DNA of 64,000 nt, taken from contig NZ_VCDI01000003.1 in NCBI RefSeq assembly GCF_005844085.1, forward strand, positions 636,474 through 700,473, in the 5' to 3' direction. This DNA is from Lichenicoccus roseus. Lineage in GTDB: Bacteria > Pseudomonadota > Alphaproteobacteria > Acetobacterales > Acetobacteraceae. This document shows positions 45,369-53,821 of this stretch, in pieces. How positions within the stretch are numbered: position 1 is the first letter of the stretch; every line of letters begins with the position of its first letter. Under the pieces are notes generated by a model, which ran no database searches, was not told the DNA's origin, and saw only the letters and a program-made list of their open reading frames with translations. Position numbers and translations under genes: made by a program.

Positions 45369-47572
45369 GCGGAGGCCAGCTGGCCGGTGGCGAACGGAAT
45401 TCGCCGTAGCCGCCTGCCGCTTGCCGCGAAGATCGCGTTGGCCAGTGCCGGCGCCGCGATCGCGGTGCCGGTCTCGCCGATGCCGCCGATCGAGCCGGCC
45501 GGATTATCGACCACATGCACCTCGACCACCGGCGCCTCGTTGATGCGCATCATGCGGTAGTCGTGGAAGTTGCTCTGGTCGACACGACCGTTGCTGAGCG
45601 TGATCTCGCTGTACAGCGCCATCGTCAGGCCGAAGATCAGGCCACCTTCGAGTTGCGCGCGGATGGTGTCGGGATTGACCACCGGTCCGCAATCCACCGC
45701 GACATCGGCGCGATGGATGCGCACGGTGCCGTCCGCCGCCACCTCGGCATCCAGCACCGCGGCGACATAGCTGCCGAACGCGAACTGCAGCGCGACGCCG
45801 CGGCCGCGGCCATGCGGCAACGACTGGTTCCAGCCCGACTTCGAAACCGCGAGGTCGAGGACGGCAAGTGCGCGCGGGTTATGGCCGAGCAGGCCGCGGC
45901 GGAACGACACCGGGTCCTTCCCGGCGGCCGACGCCAGCTCATCCATGACACTCTCGACGACGAAGACATTGTGCGTCGGGCCGACCCCACGCCACCACGC
46001 CGTCGTCAGGCCCTGGGGTTCCGCGCGCACATACTCGACGCGGTGCGCGGGCAGGTCGTACGGCGTTTCCGCGGCACCCTCGACCGCATCCGGATCGAGC
46101 CTGCCGCCCTCCTTCATCCCCGGGGGCGCCCAGCGCGCCATCACCGACGAACCGGTGACCTTGTGGGTCCAGCCGACGATGTTGCCACCGGCGTCGAGGC
46201 CGGCGGAAATGCGGTCGTAGTAGAACGGCCGGAACAGGTCGTGCTGGATATCCTCCTCGCGGGTCCAGATCAGCTTAACCGGATAATCGAGGTGCCTTGC
46301 GATCCGCGCCGCCTGGGTGATGCTGTCGACATCGAGCCGGCGGCCGAAGGCGCCCCCCATGATCTGGTTGTGCACCTGGATCTTCTCGGGAGGCAGCCCG
46401 GTCTCGTGCGCCACCGCCATCAGCGCGCGCACCGGCACCTGGGTGCCGACCCAGAGATCGGCGCCGTCCGGACGCACGTGGATCGTGGTATTGATCGGCT
46501 CCATCGGCGCATGCGACAGGAACGGCAGCTCGTAGACGACGTCGATCGACTTCGCGGCCGACTTGATCGCCGACGCCGGATCGCCCTTCTGCTTGGCGAC
46601 CACGCCATCGCCACGCGACGCCGCATCCAACGCCTGCGTCAGGCTCGCCGAGGAGACGCCGGCGTTCGGCCCGTCATCCCAGACCGGCGCCGCTGCCTGC
46701 AACCCCATCTTGGCGGCCCACATGTGATCCCCGATCACCGCATAGGCATCGTCCAGCCTGACCACGTCCTGCACGCCGGGGACGGAGCGGGCTGCGGCCT
46801 CGTTGATCGAGACCAGCCGGCCGCCGCGCACCGGGCTCGCCGAGACGGTGCCGATCTTCAGGCCGGGCAGCTTCATGTCGATGCCGAACACCGCCGTGCC
46901 GTTGACCTTGGCCGGGGTGTCGAGACGCTTCTGTGGCGTGCCGATCAACCGGAAGGTGGCCGGATCCTTCAGCTTCACGTCTTTCGGCACCGGCTGCCGG
47001 CCTGCCTCGTCGGCGAGCTCGCCATAGGAAAGGCTGCGGCCACTCTCCGCGTGGGTCACCATCGCCTTCGACGCCTGGCAGGTGGCCGGATCGACGCTCC
47101 AGCGCTGCGCCGCCGCCTGTATGAGCATGGTGCGCGCCGCCGCCCCGGCCTTGCGCAGCGGGATCCAGTCGGCACGGGTGGAGGCGGAGCCACCGGTGGC
47201 CTGCTCGCCGAGCAGCGGACTGGCATAGAGCTTGTTGTCGGGAGGCGCCGCCTGCAGCTTGACCTGGTCCATGCCGACTTCGAGTTCCTCGGCCAGCAGC
47301 ATCGCGGTCGAGGTCCAGATCCCCTGGCCGGACTCGGTATCCGGCATGATCAGCGTCACCGCGCCGGCCGGATCGATCCGGATGTAGGCGTTCGGCGCGA
47401 AGCCGGCCGCCGCCGTGCCAGGCCCGCCGGACCCGGACGGGCCGCCCGCATCCTGTGCCACCGCAACGCGGGCGAGACCCGGCAGGAACATGCCGAGCAG
47501 AAGGCCGCCGCCGGCTGCTGCCCCACCCTTGAGCAGGGCACGGCGGCTGGTCCCGGGTGCGATTGCGTTCAT
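45365..47572 (-). CDS. molybdopterin-binding subunit of a periplasmic aldehyde/xanthine-type dehydrogenase
   Basis: The 735-residue protein starts MNAIAPGTSRRALLKGGAAAGG, a twin-arginine (Tat) signal. The body has xanthine-dehydrogenase-family large-subunit motifs, such as TESGQGIWTSTAMLLAEEL, NQIMGGAFGRRLD, WWRGVGPTHN and the catalytic-site region GGIGETGTAIAAPALANAI near the C-terminus. With a [2Fe-2S] subunit and a three-haem cytochrome it forms the AldFGH/isoquinoline-1-oxidoreductase-like enzyme that oxidises aldehydes at the periplasmic face. The start is chosen by the Tat signal and AGGGCAGGAAC upstream. Substrate inferred from the family. Confidence 0.88.
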   Translation of the reverse strand: MNAIAPGTSRRALLKGGAAAGGGLLLGMFLPGLARVAVAQDAGGPSGSGGPGTAAAGFAPNAYIRIDPAGAVTLIMPDTESGQGIWTSTAMLLAEELEVGMDQVKLQAAPPDNKLYASPLLGEQATGGSASTRADWIPLRKAGAAARTMLIQAAAQRWSVDPATCQASKAMVTHAESGRSLSYGELADEAGRQPVPKDVKLKDPATFRLIGTPQKRLDTPAKVNGTAVFGIDMKLPGLKIGTVSASPVRGGRLVSINEAAARSVPGVQDVVRLDDAYAVIGDHMWAAKMGLQAAAPVWDDGPNAGVSSASLTQALDAASRGDGVVAKQKGDPASAIKSAAKSIDVVYELPFLSHAPMEPINTTIHVRPDGADLWVGTQVPVRALMAVAHETGLPPEKIQVHNQIMGGAFGRRLDVDSITQAARIARHLDYPVKLIWTREEDIQHDLFRPFYYDRISAGLDAGGNIVGWTHKVTGSSVMARWAPPGMKEGGRLDPDAVEGAAETPYDLPAHRVEYVRAEPQGLTTAWWRGVGPTHNVFVVESVMDELASAAGKDPVSFRRGLLGHNPRALAVLDLAVSKSGWNQSLPHGRGRGVALQFAFGSYVAAVLDAEVAADGTVRIHRADVAVDCGPVVNPDTIRAQLEGGLIFGLTMALYSEITLSNGRVDQSNFHDYRMMRINEAPVVEVHVVDNPAGSIGGIGETGTAIAAPALANAIFAASGRRLRRIPFATGQLASA

Positions 47573-47597
47573 GTTCCTGCCCTCAAGATCGCGCTCT

Positions 47598-48050
47598 TCA
47601 AGCCTGGGACGCATTGTGGATCGCCTTGCGTATCCGCACGTAGGTGCCGCAGCGGCAGATATTTCCCGCCATCGCGGTGTCGATATCCGCGTCGGTCGGC
47701 TGCGGCACCCGATCGAGCAGCGCGGTGGCCGACATGATCTGGCCGGACTGGCAATAACCGCACTGCACCACCTCGGTGTCGAGCCAGGCCTTCTGGACTT
47801 TGGCGCCGTTCGCCGTGGCGCCGATCGCCTCGATGGTGGTGATCGGCCGGCCCGACACGCTGGCCAGCGGCAACAGGCAGGACCGCACCGCCTCGCCCGC
47901 GACATGCACGGTGCACGCGCCGCATTGCGCGATGCCGCAGCCGAACTTCGTTCCGGTCAGGCCGAGCACGTCGCGCAGCGCCCACAGCAGCGGCATGTCG
48001 GGAGGCAGATCGACCTGGTGGCTCTCGCCGTTGACCAGCAACGTAATCAT
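47598..48050 (-). CDS. (2Fe-2S) ferredoxin subunit of the aldehyde dehydrogenase
   Basis: The 150-residue protein carries two cluster sites: Cys38, 43, 46 and 58 (plant-type ferredoxin fold, [13 protein letters not shown]...C) and Cys97, 100, 132 and 134 (CGYC...CRCG). It relays electrons from the molybdenum centre to the cytochrome. It has no export signal, so it is presumably carried out folded with the Tat-tagged large subunit. It begins the operon and is 25 bases before the large subunit. Confidence 0.93.
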   Translation of the reverse strand: MITLLVNGESHQVDLPPDMPLLWALRDVLGLTGTKFGCGIAQCGACTVHVAGEAVRSCLLPLASVSGRPITTIEAIGATANGAKVQKAWLDTEVVQCGYCQSGQIMSATALLDRVPQPTDADIDTAMAGNICRCGTYVRIRKAIHNASQA

Positions 48051-48134
48051 GGCGACGCTCCTTCGCTACGTCCTGTCAACAAACGTGCAAGTTCCTGGCG
48101 ATGTCAAATCACTCTCGCCGGACAGTGCGAAACC

Positions 48135-49589
48135 CTACGGCGCGCAGGCGCCACGGGCGGCAGCGAGCCGGAGCAGCGCATCCACCATCATGTCGATGTC
48201 GCCGGTCTCCGTGCGATGGTTGACGATCGCCGCGCGGATCGCGCGATGTCCGCCGATCATCGTCGTCGAGGGAACCGCGATGCCGGATTCCTGCAGATCC
48301 TTGACCAGTTCCGAATTGAAACGGTCCCAGTCGACCGACTCCGCGACCTCCGCACCGTTCAGGTGCCGCACGCGGAAGCAGACGATATTGAGCGTGACCG
48401 GAGCCAGCAGCTCGAGTTCCGGCTCGGCATGGATGCGTGCTTCCAGGTGCGCCGCCATCGCGCAGCAGCGCTCCACCATGCGGCCGATCTCGGCACTGCC
48501 GTAGGTGCGCAGCGTCATCCAGACCTTGAGCGCCCGGAAGCCGCGGGACAGGTCCGGACCGAGGTCCGCCGGCCAAGGCGCATTGCCGGCGGTACCGCGA
48601 TCCTCGCGTGTCAGGTAGGCCAGGCTTTGGGCGAAAGTCTGCGCCTGCAGCGCCGGGTCGCGCACCACGATGCAGCCGGCGTCGTATGGCACCTGCGCCC
48701 ATTTATGGAAGTCGAACGCCAGGCTGTCGGCGCGCTCGATCCCCGCGAGCCCCTGGCGCAGGCGCGGCGACAGCGCGGCCAGCGCCCCGAAGGCGCCGTC
48801 GACATGGAACCACAGCTTCTCGGCGGCGCAGAAATCCGCAAGTGCCGAGAGGTCGTCGATGGCGCCGGTATCCACCGTTCCGGCGGTGGCCACCACCAGG
48901 AACGGCAGCTCGCCGGCGTCGCGGTCGCGCGCGACAGCCTGGCGCAGGGCGTCGACATCCATCCGCTGATTTCCGTCGCACGGGATGGTGTGCAGCGCCC
49001 CGGTGCCGAGGCCTGCGATGTCGAAGGCGCGCGGTATGCAGCCATGCGCGCTGGCGGCGGCGTAGCCGACCAGCCTGGCGCCGTCGACGCCGTGCGTGCG
49101 CACCTCGGGACCGGCGGCGTGCCGGCGCGCCACCAGCACCGCGATCAGGTTGGCCATCGACGATCCGGTGACCAGCAGGCCGGAACTGTCGGAGGGCATG
49201 CCGACCATCTCCGCCGCCCAGCGCACCACCTGCCGCTCGACCTCGATCGGCGCGTGGTCGCGGCCGCCGAGATTGGCGTTCAGGCCGCCCGCCAGCAGGT
49301 CCGCCAGCATGCCGATGCCGGTGCCGCCGCCATGCACCCAGCCCATGAAGCGCGGATGCGTGTTGCCGACGCTGTATGGCGCAACCAGCCGCTGGAAGTC
49401 CTCGTAGACCGCCTCCGCCGGCATGCCCGCCTCCGGCAACGGCGCACGCAGCTCGGCGCGCAGCGCGTCCGGCATGTGCTGCCAGACCGGCTGTTCGCGC
49501 AGATGCACCAGCCGGTCGATCATGTCGTCCAGCATCCGGTGCCCGAGCGCGCGCAGGCCGTTCCAATCCTCCGGGTCCAGGCCCGACAT
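48135..49589 (-). CDS. PLP-dependent group II decarboxylase (aromatic-L-amino-acid type)
   Basis: The 484-residue protein has the class layout: HPRFMGWVHGGGTGIGMLADLLAGGLN, GLLVTGSSMANL, PLP-stacking His182, VATAGTVDTGAIDD, HVDGAFGALAALSPRLRQGL with Asp264, and the PLP lysine Lys296 in DFHKWAQVPYDAG. Members decarboxylate tryptophan, tyrosine, phenylalanine or other amino acids; which one cannot be told. GAGGGACTACG stands before the ATG. A longer open frame exists upstream but lacks homology. Confidence 0.87.
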   Translation of the reverse strand: MSGLDPEDWNGLRALGHRMLDDMIDRLVHLREQPVWQHMPDALRAELRAPLPEAGMPAEAVYEDFQRLVAPYSVGNTHPRFMGWVHGGGTGIGMLADLLAGGLNANLGGRDHAPIEVERQVVRWAAEMVGMPSDSSGLLVTGSSMANLIAVLVARRHAAGPEVRTHGVDGARLVGYAAASAHGCIPRAFDIAGLGTGALHTIPCDGNQRMDVDALRQAVARDRDAGELPFLVVATAGTVDTGAIDDLSALADFCAAEKLWFHVDGAFGALAALSPRLRQGLAGIERADSLAFDFHKWAQVPYDAGCIVVRDPALQAQTFAQSLAYLTREDRGTAGNAPWPADLGPDLSRGFRALKVWMTLRTYGSAEIGRMVERCCAMAAHLEARIHAEPELELLAPVTLNIVCFRVRHLNGAEVAESVDWDRFNSELVKDLQESGIAVPSTTMIGGHRAIRAAIVNHRTETGDIDMMVDALLRLAAARGACAP

Positions 49590-49733
49590 CGTAGTCCCTC
49601 GCCAACAGTCGCTGCTGCTCTGCCATAAACGATGTGGGCATGCACGCAGTCCATCTCGAGGCCCAGCCAGGCGGCAAGGTGGGTAGGCAGGCAGGGCTCG
49701 ACCGGTGGGGCTGGCACGGGATATTGAGACGTC

Positions 49734-50558
49734 ATGTTCTTCAACGGCTTCACCCTGCAAGAGAATGAAGGCATCCGGCTGCGCACCGGGGGTGCCGGAC
49801 CGGCGCTGCTGCTGCTGCATGGCCAGCCGCAGAGCCACGCCATGTGGCACGGCGTGGCGGGGCTGCTGGCCGACCGCTTCAGCGTGGTCTGTCCGGACCT
49901 GCCCACGGGCCGCAGCGAACGCCAGTTGGCCACCGACATGCTGGCCCTGATGGACCGCCTCGGCCATCGCCGCTTCGGGGTCGCCGGCCACGATGTGGGC
50001 GGCCATGTCGCGGCCCGCATGGCGCTCGAGCAGCCGGCGCGCATACAGCGGATGGCGGCGCTGGAGATCGTGCCGATCCCGGAGCACCTCGACCGCAACG
50101 ACATGGCCTACGCGCTCGCCGGCTACCAGAGCTGCTGGTTCGGCCAGTTGCATCCCAAGCCGGAAGCGCTGGTGACACAGGCGCCCGACGCGTGGTTCCA
50201 GACCTCGCCGACGCGCGAGGACGCACCGTATTTCCATCCCGAGGCGATCGCCGACTACCTCCGTGTCGGCGGCGGCCTCGGCGAGCCTGCGCATGCCCTG
50301 CCGTCCGAGGCGGGTGCCGGGCAGCCGGCGGCCAGCCGGCGCACCCGGATCGAGTGTCCGACACTGGTGATCTGGGGCACTGGCGGACGCATCGGTGGCT
50401 GGTACGATCCGCTCACCCTGTGGCGCGAGTGCGTCGATGGCGAGGTGAGCGGCGGCCCGCTCGCGGCCGGGCACTTCGTCGCGGAAGAGGCGCCCGAGGC
50501 GGTCGCCGCCGCCTTCAGAAGCTTCTTCGCCGGAGTGCCTCGCGCGCCGGCTGCCTGA
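49734..50558 (+). CDS. alpha/beta hydrolase of epoxide hydrolase/dehalogenase type
   Basis: The 274-residue enzyme has the oxyanion region LLLLHGQPQSHAMW and an aspartate nucleophile, Asp87, in GVAGHDVGGHVAA; the catalytic histidine is in AAGHFVAEEAPEA. Asp at the nucleophile elbow fits epoxide hydrolase or haloalkane/haloacetate dehalogenase chemistry. The two arginines that bind the carboxylate in fluoroacetate dehalogenase (in the GHDRGGR motif) are Val and His here, so haloacetate is an unlikely substrate. The true substrate is unknown. Confidence 0.82.
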   Translation: MFFNGFTLQENEGIRLRTGGAGPALLLLHGQPQSHAMWHGVAGLLADRFSVVCPDLPTGRSERQLATDMLALMDRLGHRRFGVAGHDVGGHVAARMALEQPARIQRMAALEIVPIPEHLDRNDMAYALAGYQSCWFGQLHPKPEALVTQAPDAWFQTSPTREDAPYFHPEAIADYLRVGGGLGEPAHALPSEAGAGQPAASRRTRIECPTLVIWGTGGRIGGWYDPLTLWRECVDGEVSGGPLAAGHFVAEEAPEAVAAAFRSFFAGVPRAPAA

Positions 50559-50574
50559 AACCCTGGAGCCCCGC

Positions 50575-51429
50575 ATGCCGACCCAAGCACCGTCTCGACC
50601 GGCTTTGCTTCTCCGCCTGCTGCTGGCGACGTCCCTCCTGGCTGGCTGCGCCCAGGATCCTGCAGCCAGGACCGCGAGCCCGCCATCGGGACCGTCGGCG
50701 ATGACACCCTACCTGGGCGCCGGACGCCCCGACGGGCTGCTCGTGCTGCCACCACCGCCCGCCCCTGCCTCGCCGGCGCAGCGTCTCGACGAGATCGTGT
50801 TCACGCACAGCCGGGCGCTGCGCGAGCGCGATCCGCAGCGCTGGGCACTGGCCCGCAACGACGCCCAGCTGGATTTCGACCACCTGATGGCGGACTTCGC
50901 CTGCGCCCTGCAGGTCCGGCTCGATCGGAACAGCGCCCCGACGCTGTACCGGCTGCTGGCGCGGCTGGCACTCGACAGCCGGCCGGAAACCGACGCGGTG
51001 AAGGACCACTACGATCGGCGGCGCCCCTATATCGGCAACGACGCGCCGATCTGCATCGCCCGCGGCACCAGCCTCGACGCCACCGCCTCCTATCCGTCCG
51101 GCCATACCACGATCGGCTGGACCCTGGCCCTGCTGCTCACCGAACTGGCGCCGGACCGGGCTGGCGAGATCCTGGCCCGTGGCCGCGCCTTCGGCGAGAG
51201 CCGCATCGTCTGCGGCGTGCACTGGCTGAGCGATGTGCAGGCGGGCACGCTGAACGGCGCCACGCTGGTCGCCGCCGTCCACTCCAGCCCCGGGTTCCGG
51301 GCCGACATGCTGCAAGCCGGACGCGAGATCGCCGCCGCCCGCCGCGACCCCAGGCCGGCGGACCCGGCCATGTGTGCCGCGGAGGCCGACGCGGAGCGCC
51401 ACTCGCCGCTGTTCGCCCTGCAGCCCTAG
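50575..51429 (+). CDS. PAP2 / class A nonspecific acid phosphatase, lipoprotein
   Basis: The 284-residue protein has a lipobox (LLATSLLAGC), so it is probably lipid-anchored in the periplasm. The three class A acid phosphatase motifs are complete: KDHYDRRRP (K-x6-RP), PSGHT, and SRIVCGVHWLSD (SR-x5-H-x3-D). It starts 16 bases after the hydrolase stop, so it may be co-transcribed. The enzyme would hydrolyse phosphomonoesters outside the cytoplasm. Confidence 0.88.
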   Translation: MPTQAPSRPALLLRLLLATSLLAGCAQDPAARTASPPSGPSAMTPYLGAGRPDGLLVLPPPPAPASPAQRLDEIVFTHSRALRERDPQRWALARNDAQLDFDHLMADFACALQVRLDRNSAPTLYRLLARLALDSRPETDAVKDHYDRRRPYIGNDAPICIARGTSLDATASYPSGHTTIGWTLALLLTELAPDRAGEILARGRAFGESRIVCGVHWLSDVQAGTLNGATLVAAVHSSPGFRADMLQAGREIAAARRDPRPADPAMCAAEADAERHSPLFALQP

Positions 51430-51535
51430 TACCGATCGCATGCTCCGAACTCGTATCGTTGCAACAATGTTTTTTTGTTGCTTGTCAGTAACGGGTAATT
51501 TACGTGCTGAGGCCCGCGACAGGCAGGTCCTCCCG

Positions 51536-53695
51536 ATGGCTACCAAAGCAAGCGTGAACGCTCTCTCCGGCCAAACCATCACCGCGAGCGGGTTCCTCGA
51601 CACGATCGGCGTCAACACGCATATCGCCTACACCGATGGCGGCTACGCCAACGTCGCCAACGTCGAGGCCGATCTCGCCTATCTTGGCATCACCAACGTG
51701 CGGGACGGCATCAGCAACGGTGCCGCCGGGTCGGCGCCGCTGAGCAGCTACATCGCGCTCGCCAAGGACGGCATCAAGTTCACCTTCCTCATCGGCGCCG
51801 GGGGCGCGGTCACCACCGCCAGCCTGCAGGCACAACTCGCCCTGATCGACCAGGTCAACAAGGCGGTGCCCGGCAGCGTCGTCGCGGTGGAGGGAACCAA
51901 CGAGATCAACAACGCCCCGGTCACCTTCAACGGCGTGGGCGGCCTGCAGGGCGCGGTCGCCATGCAGCAGGCGCTGTACAGCGCGGTGCACGCGGATACC
52001 AACCTGCCCGGCGTCGCGGTCGACTACTTCACCGGCTACGGCGCCGGCAGCTACGCGCAGGGCCCCGATCCGGCGACCACCGCGGGCCTCGCCGACTACG
52101 ACACCCAGCATCCCTATCCCAACGGGGGCCAGGCGCCGGAGAAGTGGGTCACGCCGACGCAGGCGCTCGGCAACGAGAGCGCCACCACCGGCTTCGGGCC
52201 GGCGGTCTATACCGAGACCGGCTATTCCAGCAACGGCGGCACCGGTGGCGCGGTCAATCCCGACGTGCAGGCAAAATACACGCTCGACCTGCTGTTCGAC
52301 GACGCCGCCAACGGAATCTCGCAGACCGACCTCTACCAGCTGATGGACGCCTACGCGCCCGGTTCGCGGCAGGGCGATGACGGCTACGGACTGTTCGATC
52401 CCACCAATACCGCCAAGCCGGTGGCCACCGCGATCCACAACCTCGAGGCGATCCTGGCCGACACCGGCACCAAGGCCGCCAGCTTCACGCCCACCGCGCT
52501 TGCCTACTCGGTGACCAACCTGCCCTCCACCGGCAACAGCATCGCGATCGAGAAGTCGAACGGCAGCTACGACATCGCGGTCTGGAACGAGCCGCAGATC
52601 TGGAACGAGGCGACCGGGACCGAGATCGTCGCCGCGACCTCGAAGGTGACGGTGCAGCTCGGGCACACCTACGGCACCGTCGAGGTGTTCGATCCGATGC
52701 TGTCCGCCTCGCCGGTCTCCACCCTGAACAACGTCAGCTCGGTCCAGATCGGCCTCACCGACCATCCACTCATCATCGAGGTTGCGAACCCGACCGGGAT
52801 CAAGTCCGGACCGATCCCCGCCCCAGTCGTACCCACTCCCGTGACGCCGACCCCGGCCAGCGTCACCATCGGCAGCGGCCCGGACACCATCGACCTCAAG
52901 ATCTCCGAGGATGCCTGGCTCGGCAACGCGCAGTTCACCATCAGCGTCGATGGGAAGCAGGTCGGCGGCACGCAGACCGCGTCAGCCTCGCATGCAGCCG
53001 GCCAGTCGCAGGATTTCCTGGTCGACGGCAGCTTCGCCGCCGGCCAGCACAAGGTCAGCATCGACTTCCTGAACGACGCCTATGCCGGCACCGCTTCCAC
53101 CGACCGCAACCTGTATGTCACCGGCGCCAGCTTCGACGGCGCCACGCAGGCCGGCGCGCAGCTGTCGCTCTACTCGAACGGCACGCAGTCGCTCGACGTC
53201 GTCTCCACCACCACGACAGTCCTCGGCGCCGCCGGCGGCACGGTGACCACGGCCGGCAACGAGACCGTCGATATCGGCAGCGGCGCGGTCACCGTTCATG
53301 CGGGCGGCCCCGCCACCACGGTCGTCGGCGGTTCCGGCGCACTCACGTTCATCGCCGGCACCGGCAACGAGACGATCACCGCCGGCACCGGCCTCTCGAT
53401 TGTCAAGGCGGGCAGCGGCACGCTGGACTTCACCGCCGCCAAGGGCGCCGCCGCCGCCATCGCCGCCGGGTCGGGTCATGCGCTGTTCGACATCGTCCAG
53501 GGCCAGGCTGGCGGCACGCTTGCGATAAGCGGCTTCAAGTCGGGAACCGACGTCATCCACCTGCAGGGCTATTCCGGGACCGGTGTGCAGAGCGAGGTCA
53601 CCAATTCGACCGGCACCCTGATCACGTTGACCGATAACACCCGGATCGCGCTGATCGGGTTCTCCGCCTCCGCCTCGCACACGGTATTCGGCTAG
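51536..53695 (+). CDS. putative clan GH-A glycosidase with CBM-like and beta-roll C-terminus
   Basis: The 719-residue protein begins MATKASVNALSGQTITASGFLDTIGVNTHIAY. The N-terminal barrel (about 15-320) has Glu123 in VEGTNEINN as likely acid/base and Glu227 in VYTETGYS as likely nucleophile, the clan GH-A pattern. Residues about 445-545 (SGPDTIDLKISEDAWLGNAQFTISVDGKQ) resemble xylan-binding CBM60/36 modules. The C-terminus is a Gly/Thr-rich repeat region (TVVGGSGALTFIAGTGNETITAG) like surface or type I-secreted proteins. There is no signal peptide from this start; an in-frame ATG at 51440 gives MLRTRIVATMFFCCLSVTGNL, which could be one. TAG stop lies in repeat copy B. Confidence 0.75.
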   Translation: MATKASVNALSGQTITASGFLDTIGVNTHIAYTDGGYANVANVEADLAYLGITNVRDGISNGAAGSAPLSSYIALAKDGIKFTFLIGAGGAVTTASLQAQLALIDQVNKAVPGSVVAVEGTNEINNAPVTFNGVGGLQGAVAMQQALYSAVHADTNLPGVAVDYFTGYGAGSYAQGPDPATTAGLADYDTQHPYPNGGQAPEKWVTPTQALGNESATTGFGPAVYTETGYSSNGGTGGAVNPDVQAKYTLDLLFDDAANGISQTDLYQLMDAYAPGSRQGDDGYGLFDPTNTAKPVATAIHNLEAILADTGTKAASFTPTALAYSVTNLPSTGNSIAIEKSNGSYDIAVWNEPQIWNEATGTEIVAATSKVTVQLGHTYGTVEVFDPMLSASPVSTLNNVSSVQIGLTDHPLIIEVANPTGIKSGPIPAPVVPTPVTPTPASVTIGSGPDTIDLKISEDAWLGNAQFTISVDGKQVGGTQTASASHAAGQSQDFLVDGSFAAGQHKVSIDFLNDAYAGTASTDRNLYVTGASFDGATQAGAQLSLYSNGTQSLDVVSTTTTVLGAAGGTVTTAGNETVDIGSGAVTVHAGGPATTVVGGSGALTFIAGTGNETITAGTGLSIVKAGSGTLDFTAAKGAAAAIAAGSGHALFDIVQGQAGGTLAISGFKSGTDVIHLQGYSGTGVQSEVTNSTGTLITLTDNTRIALIGFSASASHTVFG

Positions 53696-53794
53696 GGCAG
53701 CCTTGGATGATCTTGGGGTGTTTGGCGATGCCAGGTACCTGACGATGCAGCACTTGGACGACAGGCAGAGCATGATCCGACCGGTCATGCACTA
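53693..53794. repeat. dispersed ~100-bp repeat with inverted ends, copy B (MITE-like)
   Basis: The segment is collinear with copy A at 19175-19278: the same CTAG(A/G)GCAGCCT left end, GATGCC about 35 bases in, GCACTT about 57 bases in, and AGAGCATGATC near the right end, with nearly equal spacing. The right end reads GGTCATGCACTA. It begins in the glycosidase stop codon and carries an internal stem (53770-53790, GCATGATC against GGTCATGC). Identity to A is roughly two thirds by eye. Confidence 0.65.
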
Positions 53795-53819
53795 CCTGCC
53801 GCCCGGCAGGATCGCTTTT
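53795..53819 (+). terminator. intrinsic terminator after the glycosidase
   Basis: CCTGCC (53795-53800) pairs with GGCAGG (53805-53810) around GCCC, followed by ATCGCTTTTA. The stem plus T-run gives a classical rho-independent terminator on the plus strand, just before the convergent EAL gene stop. Confidence 0.6.
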
Positions 53820-53821
53820 AC

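Noticed and set aside
45515..49628. Two long plus-strand frames over the dehydrogenase and decarboxylase genes
   Set aside because: They are shadows of the molybdenum enzyme, ferredoxin and decarboxylase genes; no domain seen.
49734..50558. Haloacetate dehalogenase annotation
   Set aside because: The carboxylate-binding arginines of that enzyme are replaced, so only the broader hydrolase call is kept.
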